From contig MGNQ01000048.1 in NCBI GenBank assembly GCA_001796865.1, positions 36,299 to 56,519 of the forward strand: DNA of 20,221 bases. The letters run 5' to 3'. A program made the position numbers and the translations under genes. Positions 1-7,155 of this stretch are shown one piece after another. Position 1 is the stretch's first letter. Every line of letters begins with the position of its first letter. The notes under the pieces were generated by a model, which saw only the letters and a program-made list of their open reading frames with translations, had not been told where the DNA came from and ran no database searches. This DNA is from Chloroflexi bacterium RBG_16_56_11. Lineage in GTDB: Bacteria > Chloroflexota > Dehalococcoidia > Dehalococcoidales > RBG-16-60-22.

Positions 1-222
1 ATATAAGATTCACAAGTCATTAGCGTTTCTTAAGAGCCTAATCCCGAAATTCTTAGCACATAAAAAGCATTTATAGAGTCCACATAAAGCTGACAGGTCC
101 AGGCTAATAACACGACCAGTAGATTCGAAGGGATACAGTAGGATACTTTAGCTAGAAAAATGACAGCTTAACACAGTGTATTGGCCTTAGTTAAATGGTA
201 ATTAATGAGCCCCTTGTTTTAG
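1..222. other. AT-rich stretch with no recognised gene
   Basis: No open reading frame with a convincing start and no RNA-like fold is visible. The stretch lies beyond the stop codon of the minus-strand histidine kinase, so it may hold that gene's 3' untranslated region. I see no clear stem followed by a T-run that would mark a terminator. Confidence 0.5.
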
Positions 223-1722
223 TTATTGTCTATTAACCGGTAGTTCTATAATAAATGTGGCTCCCTTATCTGGTTCACTATTAGCGTATATCCTGCCGCC
301 ATGCTCGGTTATCATCCCCAGACAAATGCTCAGACTGAGCCCCGTGCCATTTCCTACCCCCTTGGTAGTGAAAAAAGGCGTGAAAAGGCGTCTCATATTC
401 TCGCCGGAAATACCCGGTCCGTTGTCGGCGAATAAAGCCCGGACGGAACTGCCCGCTTTTTCCGTGGTAATGGTTAGAGTGCCCTTGCGGTGGGCTTTGA
501 GCATGAAGAATTCGGCATTGATAACGATGTTGAAAAATACCTGCTCGAGCTGGGGGCTATTCCCGTTGACTAGCGGCAGGTCGGGGTCAAAGTGGACGTT
601 TACCTGAATATTGTTTACCTTTTGCTCGTAGGTACGCATTTCCAAAACTTTCCGTATACATTCATTTATATTGGTCGGCTGTTTCTCCTGCGGCTGCGCT
701 CGGGCGAAAGTCAGCAAGTTTTTCACGATCCCGGCTATCCTCTGCGCCTCGTCATTGATTATTTTTAAGTCCTGTTTAGTATCTTCACCGAATTTTCTCT
801 TTAGCAGGAGAGACGAAAAGCTGATGATACTCGTGAGAGGATTATTAAGCTCGTGGGCCAGACCTGAAGTCAACTGTCCGATCGATGCCAGCCGGTCCTG
901 CACAATAAGCTGTTCTTCCATCTTCTTGCGCTCTGTTATGTCACGGGCAACTCCGACGATTCCTTCCGGTTCTCCTTTTTCGTTGTACACGAAACTAGAA
1001 TGAACCTCAAAAGGTATTATCCGTCCATTTTTATGAAATAATTCTAGCTGGAGGGTGCTGGAAGATGCATGATTCTGTAGGTCTTTTAGCATCTCGCTAT
1101 GCTGTCTCTCGTATGATTGAGGGGTAAGTAATTCTCTCAGTTCTACCGCCAGTGCTTCCTGATTTGTGTAACCCAGTAATCGTTCAGCAGAAGGGCTGAC
1201 ATAAGCGAATTTCTCTTCTTTTATGGTTAATTTGTAAATAATGTCCGCGGAGTGTTCGGCAATGAGCCGGTACTGTTCTTCTGCCTGTTTCCGCTCAGCC
1301 ATCTCTGACATTAGCATCGCCGATTGATGCCTGAGTTCGGCGGCAGTTTCCTCGAGGCGTTGTTTCATTTCCCCCTGGTTGCCGACGAGCCAGCTCAATA
1401 AAACGCCAACCGCAATATCGCCGAAGTCTATCCAGGCATTCGGAAGCCGAGAATTCACCAAAACACTCGATATTATGACTGGCCCTATTAATAGACAGAC
1501 GACCAACCCTCCTTTTACCCCAAACCGCCAGGCAGCCAGAAGCACCGATAGTGGAAACAAAAGGCGATAAGCGGCTAAATAATAAGCAATTTGCCAGTCC
1601 GTTTGAATAGGGAATCGCATTAACGAAGTAAATTGTGGCGCATAAGAGAAAATACCGGCGAGAAAAGCCATTATCGCTACGTACCAGAAATAACGAGTCC
1701 TCAGTAGATTTCGAATGTCCAT
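223..1722 (-). CDS. Membrane-anchored PAS-domain sensor histidine kinase (orphan)
   Basis: This is a sensor kinase that would autophosphorylate on His and pass the phosphate to a response regulator not found beside it. Counting from the chosen start, residues about 8-120 hold several hydrophobic segments (four or so membrane helices), followed by a short coiled coil (about 118-150), a PAS domain (about 150-265, ending in the usual GVARDITERKK) and a kinase core. The core shows the H box GLAHELNNPLTSI (His about 290), an N box (NIVINAE), G1 (DNGPGIS), the F box (FTPFFTTK) and G2 (GNGTGLSLS), so it looks catalytically complete. The frame stays open to a TTG at 1746. However, GAGGAA at 1734-1729 sits 6 nt before the ATG at 1722 (and 3 nt before the one at 1725), which favours the start given. 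The HELNNPL type of H box is common in NtrB-like kinases. The signal sensed cannot be read from the sequence. Confidence 0.88.
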   Translation of the reverse strand: MDIRNLLRTRYFWYVAIMAFLAGIFSYAPQFTSLMRFPIQTDWQIAYYLAAYRLLFPLSVLLAAWRFGVKGGLVVCLLIGPVIISSVLVNSRLPNAWIDFGDIAVGVLLSWLVGNQGEMKQRLEETAAELRHQSAMLMSEMAERKQAEEQYRLIAEHSADIIYKLTIKEEKFAYVSPSAERLLGYTNQEALAVELRELLTPQSYERQHSEMLKDLQNHASSSTLQLELFHKNGRIIPFEVHSSFVYNEKGEPEGIVGVARDITERKKMEEQLIVQDRLASIGQLTSGLAHELNNPLTSIISFSSLLLKRKFGEDTKQDLKIINDEAQRIAGIVKNLLTFARAQPQEKQPTNINECIRKVLEMRTYEQKVNNIQVNVHFDPDLPLVNGNSPQLEQVFFNIVINAEFFMLKAHRKGTLTITTEKAGSSVRALFADNGPGISGENMRRLFTPFFTTKGVGNGTGLSLSICLGMITEHGGRIYANSEPDKGATFIIELPVNRQ

Positions 1723-1940
1723 CATAAGTTCCTCAAAGAATAACAACTCTTATGTTGATATTCCCGGTTCATTCAACAGATAAAAATATTTGGTTGGCTT
1801 AATATTAATAAACATGCCGGACAAACGCAAGCCATATTCACGTTCACTCTTGCTTAGCGTCGGGATAAAAATTTCCAGCGTTACCACGGGGAATTCTTGT
1901 TTAGAAAAAAATTAATGCACCAGGATTTGTTTGTTGAAAC

Positions 1941-1954
1941 TGACAGTTGACAGT
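1941..1954. repeat. Tandem 7-bp direct repeat
   Basis: TGACAGT occurs twice back to back with no spacer in non-coding DNA. Two copies of a 7-mer could be a regulator site or chance. Confidence 0.4.
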
Positions 1955-1963
1955 TAAATGTGA

Positions 1964-1999
1964 ACCAGGTGATACGTTCCTACTTATGTGTAACCTGGT
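1964..1999. terminator. Inverted repeat just beyond the DUF2277 stop, possible weak terminator
   Basis: ACCAGGT (1964-1970) and ACCTGGT (1993-1999) are perfect 7-bp arms around a 22-nt loop, starting about 24 nt past the stop codon of the minus-strand DUF2277 gene. The position suits transcript-end formation on the minus strand. There is no strong U-run after the stem and the loop is large, so it could equally be a protein-binding site. Confidence 0.3.
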
Positions 2000-2022
2000 A
2001 AAATGTGTTGCTACGAACCATT

Positions 2023-2292
2023 CTATCCTCCAAATCTCCGGACTGCCCGGGCACGGGCTTTAGCGGCTTCAATCTCGCGGTTCCTGGGAGGCGCAGAGGT
2101 AACAAGCGAATCGAGTAGAGCAAAGACAACTCGCGTAATCTCGCCAACGGCGTAGTCAAACGCCTCCTGGTTCGCGGTGGACGGTTTGTGGAATCCAGTT
2201 ATTTTCCTGATGAATTGTGTTGCCGCCGCCCGGATTTCTTCCGGGGTTGCCGGCGGTTCAAAATTATACAAAGTCCTGATATTTTTACACAC
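2023..2292 (-). CDS. DUF2277 family protein
   Basis: This is an 89-residue soluble protein of unknown function. It shows the family hallmarks: the N-terminus (M)CKNIRTLYNFEPPAT, the central QFIRKITGFHKPS, and the basic tail ending in AKARARAVRRFGG. DUF2277 proteins usually begin with MCRNIRTLFNFEPPAT. Here that Met corresponds to a GTG codon at 2292-2290. A GGAGGAG-type ribosome binding site lies 6 nt upstream of it, so I place the start there. The frame stays open to 2406, but the extra 38 residues match nothing in the family. The gene stands alone on the minus strand, back to back with the large plus-strand operon. No catalytic role can be assigned from the sequence. Confidence 0.9.
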   Translation of the reverse strand: MCKNIRTLYNFEPPATPEEIRAAATQFIRKITGFHKPSTANQEAFDYAVGEITRVVFALLDSLVTSAPPRNREIEAAKARARAVRRFGG

Positions 2293-2451
2293 TCTGAACT
2301 CCTCCGACGGGATTCTCAAACAATCATTCAAATGAATATAGTATGAAGTATTTTGTATCCAGAAAACAACCACCGGATTGCGCTTCATACGCCATCCAGC
2401 TGTCATCCCGCAATCCTGGAATCACGCACATATAAGCCATTTATAAGTAAA

Positions 2452-2485
2452 TTCTAAGCCTGGTCTAAGGGTCGGCTGCTAAACT
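2452..2485 (+). promoter_or_regulatory. Direct-repeat activator-type promoter of the ccm-like operon
   Basis: Two half-sites, TTCTAAG (2452-2458) and GTCTAAG (2463-2469), lie exactly 11 bp apart. Ten bases later comes TAAACT (2480-2485), a plausible weak -10 element (4 of 6 matches). There is no TTGACA-like -35; the repeats occupy that region, as in PhoB/OmpR-activated promoters. The same layout and spacing recurs at 13212-13245. Assigning a regulator is inference. Confidence 0.6.
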
Positions 2486-2566
2486 CGAAGGAGAAAAATC
2501 ATTCATTACTGCCTTTGTAGCCAACCGCTACCGTGGCGAAGGGTTTTTCTTTCAAGGATATTTCGG

Positions 2567-3049
2567 ATGTCTAGACTATTGAAAATATCGATATTCCTGG
2601 TAGCGATACTTATACCGGCCTTTATAGTGGGATGCTCTTCGCAGTTCAGGGCAGTCGGGGAAGACAGTGCATCAACCCGTGAGTATACCTCTCAACCAGC
2701 GGTGGGAAACAAGCGAACCAGCGTTCAAGGGGGCGTGACCATCGAGGTGGAGTGGGTGCGTTCACAGGATGCCGCGGAAAACAATAACGCGGTCTTTCAG
2801 GTGGCCATGGACACTCACTCGATAAACCTGGATGGATATGACCTGAAGGAGTTGGCGGTGTTGCGTGATGATAAGGGGAATGAATATACCCCTGCCTCCT
2901 GGGAATCGGGCCCCGGGGGACACCACCGCGAGGGCATACTGACTTTTTCTCTGGCTTATTCTCCCGAGCGAAGCGGGCAGAAATCAATAGAAATGGTAAT
3001 TCGCGATGTCGCTGGTGTGAGCGAAAGAGTGTTGCGATGGCAGCTTTAA
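2567..3049 (+). CDS. Uncharacterised lipoprotein, first gene of the ccm-like operon
   Basis: This is a 160-residue secreted lipoprotein. A hydrophobic signal peptide runs into the lipobox IVGC, with the lipidated Cys at residue 23. The mature part (about 45-160) looks like an all-beta domain; near its end is a glycine/histidine patch, GPGGHHREG (about residues 116-124), which could bind a metal. I do not recognise the family. The ATG at 2567 is preceded by AAGGAT at about 7 nt. The gene opens a run of same-strand genes reaching 8851, is the first gene behind the direct-repeat promoter, and overlaps the next gene by 13 nt, so the two are probably translationally coupled. The context points to an extracytoplasmic role linked to heme or metal handling, which is inference. 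Confidence 0.8.
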   Translation: MSRLLKISIFLVAILIPAFIVGCSSQFRAVGEDSASTREYTSQPAVGNKRTSVQGGVTIEVEWVRSQDAAENNNAVFQVAMDTHSINLDGYDLKELAVLRDDKGNEYTPASWESGPGGHHREGILTFSLAYSPERSGQKSIEMVIRDVAGVSERVLRWQL

Positions 3050-3573
3050 AAAAGCCTATTCTGGTGGGGATCATAGCCGCCGTATCGCTGATGGGTTTTT
3101 CCATCGGGATAATAAGTCTGGCGCAGGGCTGGGACCATGCCCTGGAGCGTAGCTCTGAGCTCTGGTACTGGTTGCTGCCTCTGGACATCGGCTTCGGGAT
3201 ACAGGCCGGCCTGTTCTCTTTCATCAGGCAGGCTTTAAAGGAGCGTCGTGCCAGTGCCTCCGCGTCTATGGCTGCCTCGGGCGGCCTTTCCGCTGGTTCC
3301 ATGCTGGCATGTTGCGCCCACCACGCAGCTGATATATTGCCGCTCCTCGGACTCACAGGGGTGGCTGTTTTTCTGGCCACTTATCAGGTGCCCTTTATCA
3401 TCATTGGTATATTTTCCAACATCGTGGGTATCACCATCATGCTGGAGACGATACAACGCCATAACCTTTGCCCGGTTGTGGCAACGTGGCGGTGGAATAT
3501 CAGCCGTGTCAAAAAAGTGACGATGGTGGCGGGGGCGTTTGTAACGGTTACCGCTTTTTTAGTTGCTGCCTGA
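3037..3573 (+). CDS. Multi-pass membrane protein with a CC-x-HH motif
   Basis: This is a 178-residue membrane protein with about four or five hydrophobic segments (roughly 8-30, 44-64, 80-92, 100-138 and 162-177). Within a glycine-rich membrane stretch it carries C92-C93-A-H95-H96, an unusual cluster of soft-metal or heme ligands, and a further Cys at about 145 follows the last long helix pair. I do not recognise a named family. The arrangement recalls small metal transporters such as MerT-like proteins only in general style, and I see no alignment to them. The start ATG lies inside the 3' end of the lipoprotein gene (13-nt overlap), which implies coupled expression. The next gene, a CcmE-like protein, suggests a role in passing metal or heme across or along the membrane. 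The role is inference; the ligand cluster is seen directly. Confidence 0.75.
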   Translation: MAALKKPILVGIIAAVSLMGFSIGIISLAQGWDHALERSSELWYWLLPLDIGFGIQAGLFSFIRQALKERRASASASMAASGGLSAGSMLACCAHHAADILPLLGLTGVAVFLATYQVPFIIIGIFSNIVGITIMLETIQRHNLCPVVATWRWNISRVKKVTMVAGAFVTVTAFLVAA

Positions 3574-3612
3574 GCACTTTTAATACAGAAATATATTCGG
3601 GGGACGCAACGT

Positions 3613-4002
3613 TTGAGTAGAACAAAAAGATGGGTGCTGTTGGTGGGAGTGATATTATTTGCGGGATTAGTTTACCTGGCATACTCCCTCATGACGCATG
3701 CCGGCTCCGGTGCCCTGACCGTAAGTGGAGTGAAACAAATAACGGGTACGCTGGGCGATTTGCAAATAAAAGTTGAGGGTAAAGTAGCCCCGGGGTCAAT
3801 TAAGTGGAATGGCGAATCAAAAACACTGGACTTCGTCTTGACTGACGGGCAGGAAAACCTGGATGTCGTTTATAACGGCGTTGTACCTGATGAATTCACT
3901 CCGGGAACCGAACTGGTCGTGACCGGACGGTATGACACGGGTGATGCCTTTCAGGCGACGGACTTCGGCAAACCAGCTTCCTGGTGCAGCGTATGCCATT
4001 AG
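3613..4002 (+). CDS. CcmE-like protein ending in a CxxCH motif
   Basis: This is a 129-residue protein with one N-terminal membrane anchor (about 7-26) and a CcmE-type OB-fold domain (about 35-120). The family-like segments are the IKVEGKVAPGSIKW strand pair, VVYNGVVPDEFTPG and ELVVTGRYDTGDAFQA. CcmE carries heme as a chaperone on the outer face of the membrane, normally through the His of HxxxY. That site is absent here. The chain instead ends exactly in C125-S-V-C128-H129, a CxxCH pattern like a c-type heme site. The start is TTG at 3613 with GGGGGA about 8 nt upstream. A second CcmE follows two genes later, so this is a diverged paralogue. It might be a heme acceptor, a metal-binding relative, or a redox-active dithiol. 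The fold call is fairly secure; the function of the tail is open. Confidence 0.78.
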   Translation: MSRTKRWVLLVGVILFAGLVYLAYSLMTHAGSGALTVSGVKQITGTLGDLQIKVEGKVAPGSIKWNGESKTLDFVLTDGQENLDVVYNGVVPDEFTPGTELVVTGRYDTGDAFQATDFGKPASWCSVCH

Positions 4003-4017
4003 GCAGGTGGGAATGAG

Positions 4018-4245
4018 ATGACAAATAGCACGGATAGACGCCGGTTATCGCCACCCATCAGACATTCCCTGATCATGGTATTGTGCTGCCTGATACCGCT
4101 GGCGGTGCTGGCGGTACTGTGGGCGGTCGGCGTTTCTAAAAATTATCTCACGCTGGGGCTATTGCTTTTATGCCCCCTGCTGCACGTCGTGTTGATGAAA
4201 GACATGTTCAAAAGCCGGGACAATCGGGAGGACCATTACCACTAA
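4018..4245 (+). CDS. Small DUF2933-like membrane protein
   Basis: This is a 75-residue protein with two hydrophobic helices (about 17-38 and 43-60). The pattern MVLCCLIPLAVLAVLW and LLLLCPLLHVVLMK matches the DUF2933 style (double Cys-Leu-Ile-Pro, then CPLxH), and the chain ends in a short His-containing tail (EDHYH). DUF2933-like proteins are usually small, of unknown role, and often sit near metal-resistance genes. The ATG at 4018 follows a G-rich ribosome site (AGGTGGG). The gene sits between the two CcmE-like genes with short gaps (15 and 19 nt), so it is part of the operon. A part in metal or heme handling is inferred from context and from the Cys and His residues. Confidence 0.72.
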   Translation: MTNSTDRRRLSPPIRHSLIMVLCCLIPLAVLAVLWAVGVSKNYLTLGLLLLCPLLHVVLMKDMFKSRDNREDHYH

Positions 4246-4264
4246 AACGGATAGGTAGGACCAC

Positions 4265-4660
4265 ATGTTGAAGAAAAAGAAATTCATCATCGGCGGGGTG
4301 GTATTGGCCCTGGCCGTGGCTTATCTGGGCTATACCGGCCTTTCGAACGCGGCGACGTATTACTACGAGGTCGGTGAGCTCCTGGCGAAAGGCAGCGCTG
4401 CCTACGGTGAAAATGTCAAGATTAACGGTCAGGTGGTGACCGGTTCCCTGCAACGAGAAGAGGCCGGACGCCTCCTGGCCTTTACCATGGTGGATACCAG
4501 CGGTAATGTCAGCCTGCCCGTCGTCTTTCGCGGTGTGGCGCCGGACACTTTCAAAGAAGGTGCCCTCCTGGTGGCCGAAGGTCAGCTCCTCACCGACGGT
4601 ATTTTTCAGGCAAATACATTGTTACCCAAGTGCCCTTCAAAGTACGAACCCGAGAGCTAA
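4265..4660 (+). CDS. ccmE: Cytochrome c maturation heme chaperone CcmE, CxxxY variant
   Basis: This is a 131-residue heme chaperone of System I cytochrome c maturation, anchored by one helix (about 6-24) with its OB-fold domain outside the membrane. Family-like stretches include VKINGQVVTGSLQRE, LPVVFRGVAPDTFKEG and LLVAEGQL. The heme-attachment site near the C-terminus reads C123-P-S-K-Y127-E-P, so Cys replaces the usual His of HxxxY. Cys-type CcmE is known from archaea and from Desulfovibrio, where it covalently binds heme through the Cys. The tail after the Tyr is only four residues, shorter than in E. coli CcmE. A Shine-Dalgarno-like AGGTAGGA precedes the ATG by 5 nt. The gene is followed 27 nt later by ccmF, its expected partner in heme transfer. 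Confidence 0.9.
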   Translation: MLKKKKFIIGGVVLALAVAYLGYTGLSNAATYYYEVGELLAKGSAAYGENVKINGQVVTGSLQREEAGRLLAFTMVDTSGNVSLPVVFRGVAPDTFKEGALLVAEGQLLTDGIFQANTLLPKCPSKYEPES

Positions 4661-4687
4661 TTCTTAACTGGATAGGAGACTGTATTC

Positions 4688-6664
4688 ATGGCGGATATCG
4701 GCCGTATTTCCCTCCTGCTGGCGCTATTCGCTGCCGTCTACTCGGCAGCCGGCTTTTTTATCGGGGCGAAAAGGGGTCACCCGGGACTGGTTCGAAGCGC
4801 GCGAAACGGTGTCCTGGCCGTATGCGGTTTAGCCACCATCGCTACAGCCAGTCTCGTCTACGCCATTGTCACCCATGATTTTCAGCTGGAATATGTGGCT
4901 TCCTACACCAGCCGCGACCTGTCTCTCGTTTATCTTCTCAGCACCCTGTGGGCCGGCAATGCCGGTTCGCTGCTTTTTTGGGCGTGGTTACTTTCGATAT
5001 TTTCGGCGGTGATGGTGTTCCAGAGACGCGACACCGGCCGGGAACTGGTGCCCTATGCCGGTTCGGTAACCATGATAACCGCAGCGTTCTTTTTCATCCT
5101 GTTGCTCTTTGTCGCAAGTCCGTTCCAGAGGCTCTCCTTCGTCCCTCCGGATGGGCGTGGGCTTAATCCGTTGCTGGAGAACCCGGGCATGTTCTTTCAC
5201 CCCCCGTTCCTGCTGGCCGGTTACGTCGGCTTTACCATCCCCTTCGGATTTGCCGTGGCTGCCATGATTACCCGCCGCCTCGGCGATGATTGGATTATCG
5301 CGGTGAGAAGGTGGGCCCTGATGGCCTGGCTGCTTCTCGGTATCGGCAATCTTTTCGGGGCCTGGTGGGCTTACGTTGAGCTCGGATGGGGCGGCTACTG
5401 GGCCTGGGATCCCGTGGAAAACGCCAGCCTGATGCCCTGGCTGGTAATCACCGCTTTCCTCCACTCCATCATGATGCAGAGAAGGCGGGGCATGCTGAAA
5501 ATCTGGAACATGGTACTAATTATTCTGGCCTTTTCGCTGTCGATTCTCGGCACTTTTCTTACCCGGAGCGGGGTAATCGCCTCGGTGCATACCTTTGCCG
5601 AGACGCCTTTGCTGGGGACTCTTTTCCTGGTGTTTATCGGCATTTCGCTTTTAGGCTCCCTGGGGCTGCTTTTTTACCGGAGCGATAACCTCAAGAGTGA
5701 CGCGGAGATGGAGTCGGTGGTCTCCCGGGAGAGCACGTTCCTGTTAAACAACCTGCTGCTGGTCGGCGCCGCTTTCGCCGTGCTGCTGGGGACTTTCTTC
5801 CCGATTATTTCGGAGGCGGTCCGTGGGGTTAAAGTCAGCGTCGGGCCGCCGTTTTTCAACCAGGTGAATGCCCCAATTTTCCTGGCCATCATCCTGCTGG
5901 CGGGCATCTGCACCCTTATCGGCTGGCGGAAAGCCTCTGTAAGGAACCTCTGGCATAACTTTTTCTGGCCGCTGGTCACCGTGCTGGCCATAGAGGTGTT
6001 CCTTTTCATCATAGGAATTCGGCAATGGTATGCCCTGATCGCTTTCGCAATTTGCGCGTTCGTGCTGGCCACCATCATCTACGAGTGGTTCCGTGGTACG
6101 CGCGCCCGTCACCAGATGAAAGGAGACAACTATTTCCGGGCGTTCTGGGGTCTCATCGGGTCTAACCGGCCCCGCTACGGGGGCTATATTGTGCACCTGG
6201 CGGTTATTCTCATGGCGGCCGGTGTCATCGGTTCGTCGCTGTATGACGCCAGCGTGGAAGCGACTTTGCAGCCGGGTGAGTCCGTGAGACTCCAGAGATA
6301 TATCCTTACCTATGACAACATCGACCAGTACGAGACAGAGAGCAAGCAGGTAGTCAGCACCAGTCTCTCGGTTTATAACAGCGGCCACCTGCTCGGTCAG
6401 CTGACGCCGGAAAAATATTTCCATCATAACTACGACCAGGCCGTCAGCGAAGTGGCCATACGTTCCACCCTGTTGGAAGACCTGTACGTAATACTGGTCG
6501 GCTGGGAAGATACCGGGGCGACGTCCTTCAAGGTTATCATTAATCCGCTCGTGAGCTGGATATGGCTGGGAGGCATCGTCTTCGTGCTTGGGGGCCTCCT
6601 GGCCTTCTGGCCGGAGCGCCGGCGACCGGCCTCACCGAACGATGAAAGCGGGAGAAGCACTTGA
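4688..6664 (+). CDS. ccmF: Cytochrome c heme lyase subunit CcmF (CcmF/NrfE family)
   Basis: This is a 658-residue polytopic membrane protein that takes heme from CcmE and helps attach it to apocytochrome c on the outer face of the membrane. It has the expected length and helix number, plus the tryptophan-rich heme-handling signature WGGYWAWDPVENASLMPWL at about residues 234-252. Family landmarks include LWAGNAGSLLFW near residue 88, the segment LLENPGMFFHPPFLLAGYVG (about 163-182), GTFLTRSGVIASVHTFA, and a C-terminal helix after an extracytoplasmic domain (about 520-620). The ATG at 4688 is preceded by AGGAGA. The stop codon overlaps the next start (TTGA). The gene lies between ccmE and a ccmH-like gene, the normal neighbourhood. 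Confidence 0.95.
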   Translation: MADIGRISLLLALFAAVYSAAGFFIGAKRGHPGLVRSARNGVLAVCGLATIATASLVYAIVTHDFQLEYVASYTSRDLSLVYLLSTLWAGNAGSLLFWAWLLSIFSAVMVFQRRDTGRELVPYAGSVTMITAAFFFILLLFVASPFQRLSFVPPDGRGLNPLLENPGMFFHPPFLLAGYVGFTIPFGFAVAAMITRRLGDDWIIAVRRWALMAWLLLGIGNLFGAWWAYVELGWGGYWAWDPVENASLMPWLVITAFLHSIMMQRRRGMLKIWNMVLIILAFSLSILGTFLTRSGVIASVHTFAETPLLGTLFLVFIGISLLGSLGLLFYRSDNLKSDAEMESVVSRESTFLLNNLLLVGAAFAVLLGTFFPIISEAVRGVKVSVGPPFFNQVNAPIFLAIILLAGICTLIGWRKASVRNLWHNFFWPLVTVLAIEVFLFIIGIRQWYALIAFAICAFVLATIIYEWFRGTRARHQMKGDNYFRAFWGLIGSNRPRYGGYIVHLAVILMAAGVIGSSLYDASVEATLQPGESVRLQRYILTYDNIDQYETESKQVVSTSLSVYNSGHLLGQLTPEKYFHHNYDQAVSEVAIRSTLLEDLYVILVGWEDTGATSFKVIINPLVSWIWLGGIVFVLGGLLAFWPERRRPASPNDESGRST

Positions 6665-7155
6665 TAAAATCGAAGGTCTGTTTGTTGGCTGTCCTGTTGC
6701 TCGTCCTTTTCCTCGCTCCGGTGGTACCGGTAAAAGCGGATGCCATGACGGTGGACTATATATCCGGTCAGCTCATCTGCCAGTGCGGCTGTACCTCGGT
6801 GCTGAACAACTGCACCCACGCCGAGTGCCATTCCCGCGAGTCTATGACCAATTTGATTAGACAAAAGGTCGACCAGGGGGAATCGGCGGCAGCGATAATA
6901 CAATATTTTGTCGCCCAGTACGGGGAGCAGGTGCTTTCGTCGCCACCCAAGAAAGGTTTTAACCTCACCGCCTGGTTGTTACCGTTCGCTGCCATCATGG
7001 CTGGTGGAGCGGTTATTTATTTCGCCCTGAAAAAATGGGTCAAGCGCGGGACTCACCAGCCTGAAGGCGTCGTCCCTGTTAATGAGACTGATAAAGAATA
7101 TGAAAGACGGGTGGAAAATGAGCTAAGCGGATTCACCCATGGAGGCTTTCGATGA
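6661..7155 (+). CDS. CcmH-like cytochrome c maturation thiol protein with C-x-C-x-C
   Basis: This is a 164-residue protein with a signal peptide or anchor (about 5-24), a small extracytoplasmic domain and a C-terminal membrane helix (about 102-124), the layout of CcmH. In classical CcmH the motif LRCxxC reduces or holds the apocytochrome thiols. Here the matching place reads LIC40-Q-C42-G-C44, followed by C51 and C56, giving five cysteines and no CxxC. The helical part after it (about 60-90) resembles the CcmH three-helix bundle and ends in IIQYFVAQYGEQVLSSPPKKGFN, where Tyr-Gly is typical of the family. The start is TTG at 6661, overlapping the ccmF stop, and the end overlaps the next gene by ATGA. 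Such tight packing suggests one translational unit. Cys-rich variants may use different thiol chemistry or bind metal. Confidence 0.82.
   Translation: MIKSKVCLLAVLLLVLFLAPVVPVKADAMTVDYISGQLICQCGCTSVLNNCTHAECHSRESMTNLIRQKVDQGESAAAIIQYFVAQYGEQVLSSPPKKGFNLTAWLLPFAAIMAGGAVIYFALKKWVKRGTHQPEGVVPVNETDKEYERRVENELSGFTHGGFR

Larger units (their letters stand above)
1723..2022. other. Intergenic region between the orphan kinase and the DUF2277 gene
   Basis: About 300 AT-rich bases without a supported gene. The stretch holds a tandem 7-bp repeat (TGACAGT twice, 1941-1954) and an inverted repeat (1964-1999), listed separately. The promoter of the minus-strand kinase should lie in its left part (about 1740-1850), but I cannot pick out a convincing -35/-10 pair. 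Confidence 0.45.

Noticed and set aside
2646..3380. 244-codon open frame on the minus strand
   Set aside because: It lies opposite the lipoprotein and CC-x-HH genes, which have a signal peptide or helices, ribosome sites and coupling. Its translation is rich in Pro, Arg and His, as expected for an antisense shadow.
5744..6427. 227-codon open frame on the minus strand
   Set aside because: It is antisense to the conserved ccmF coding sequence and has no family features.
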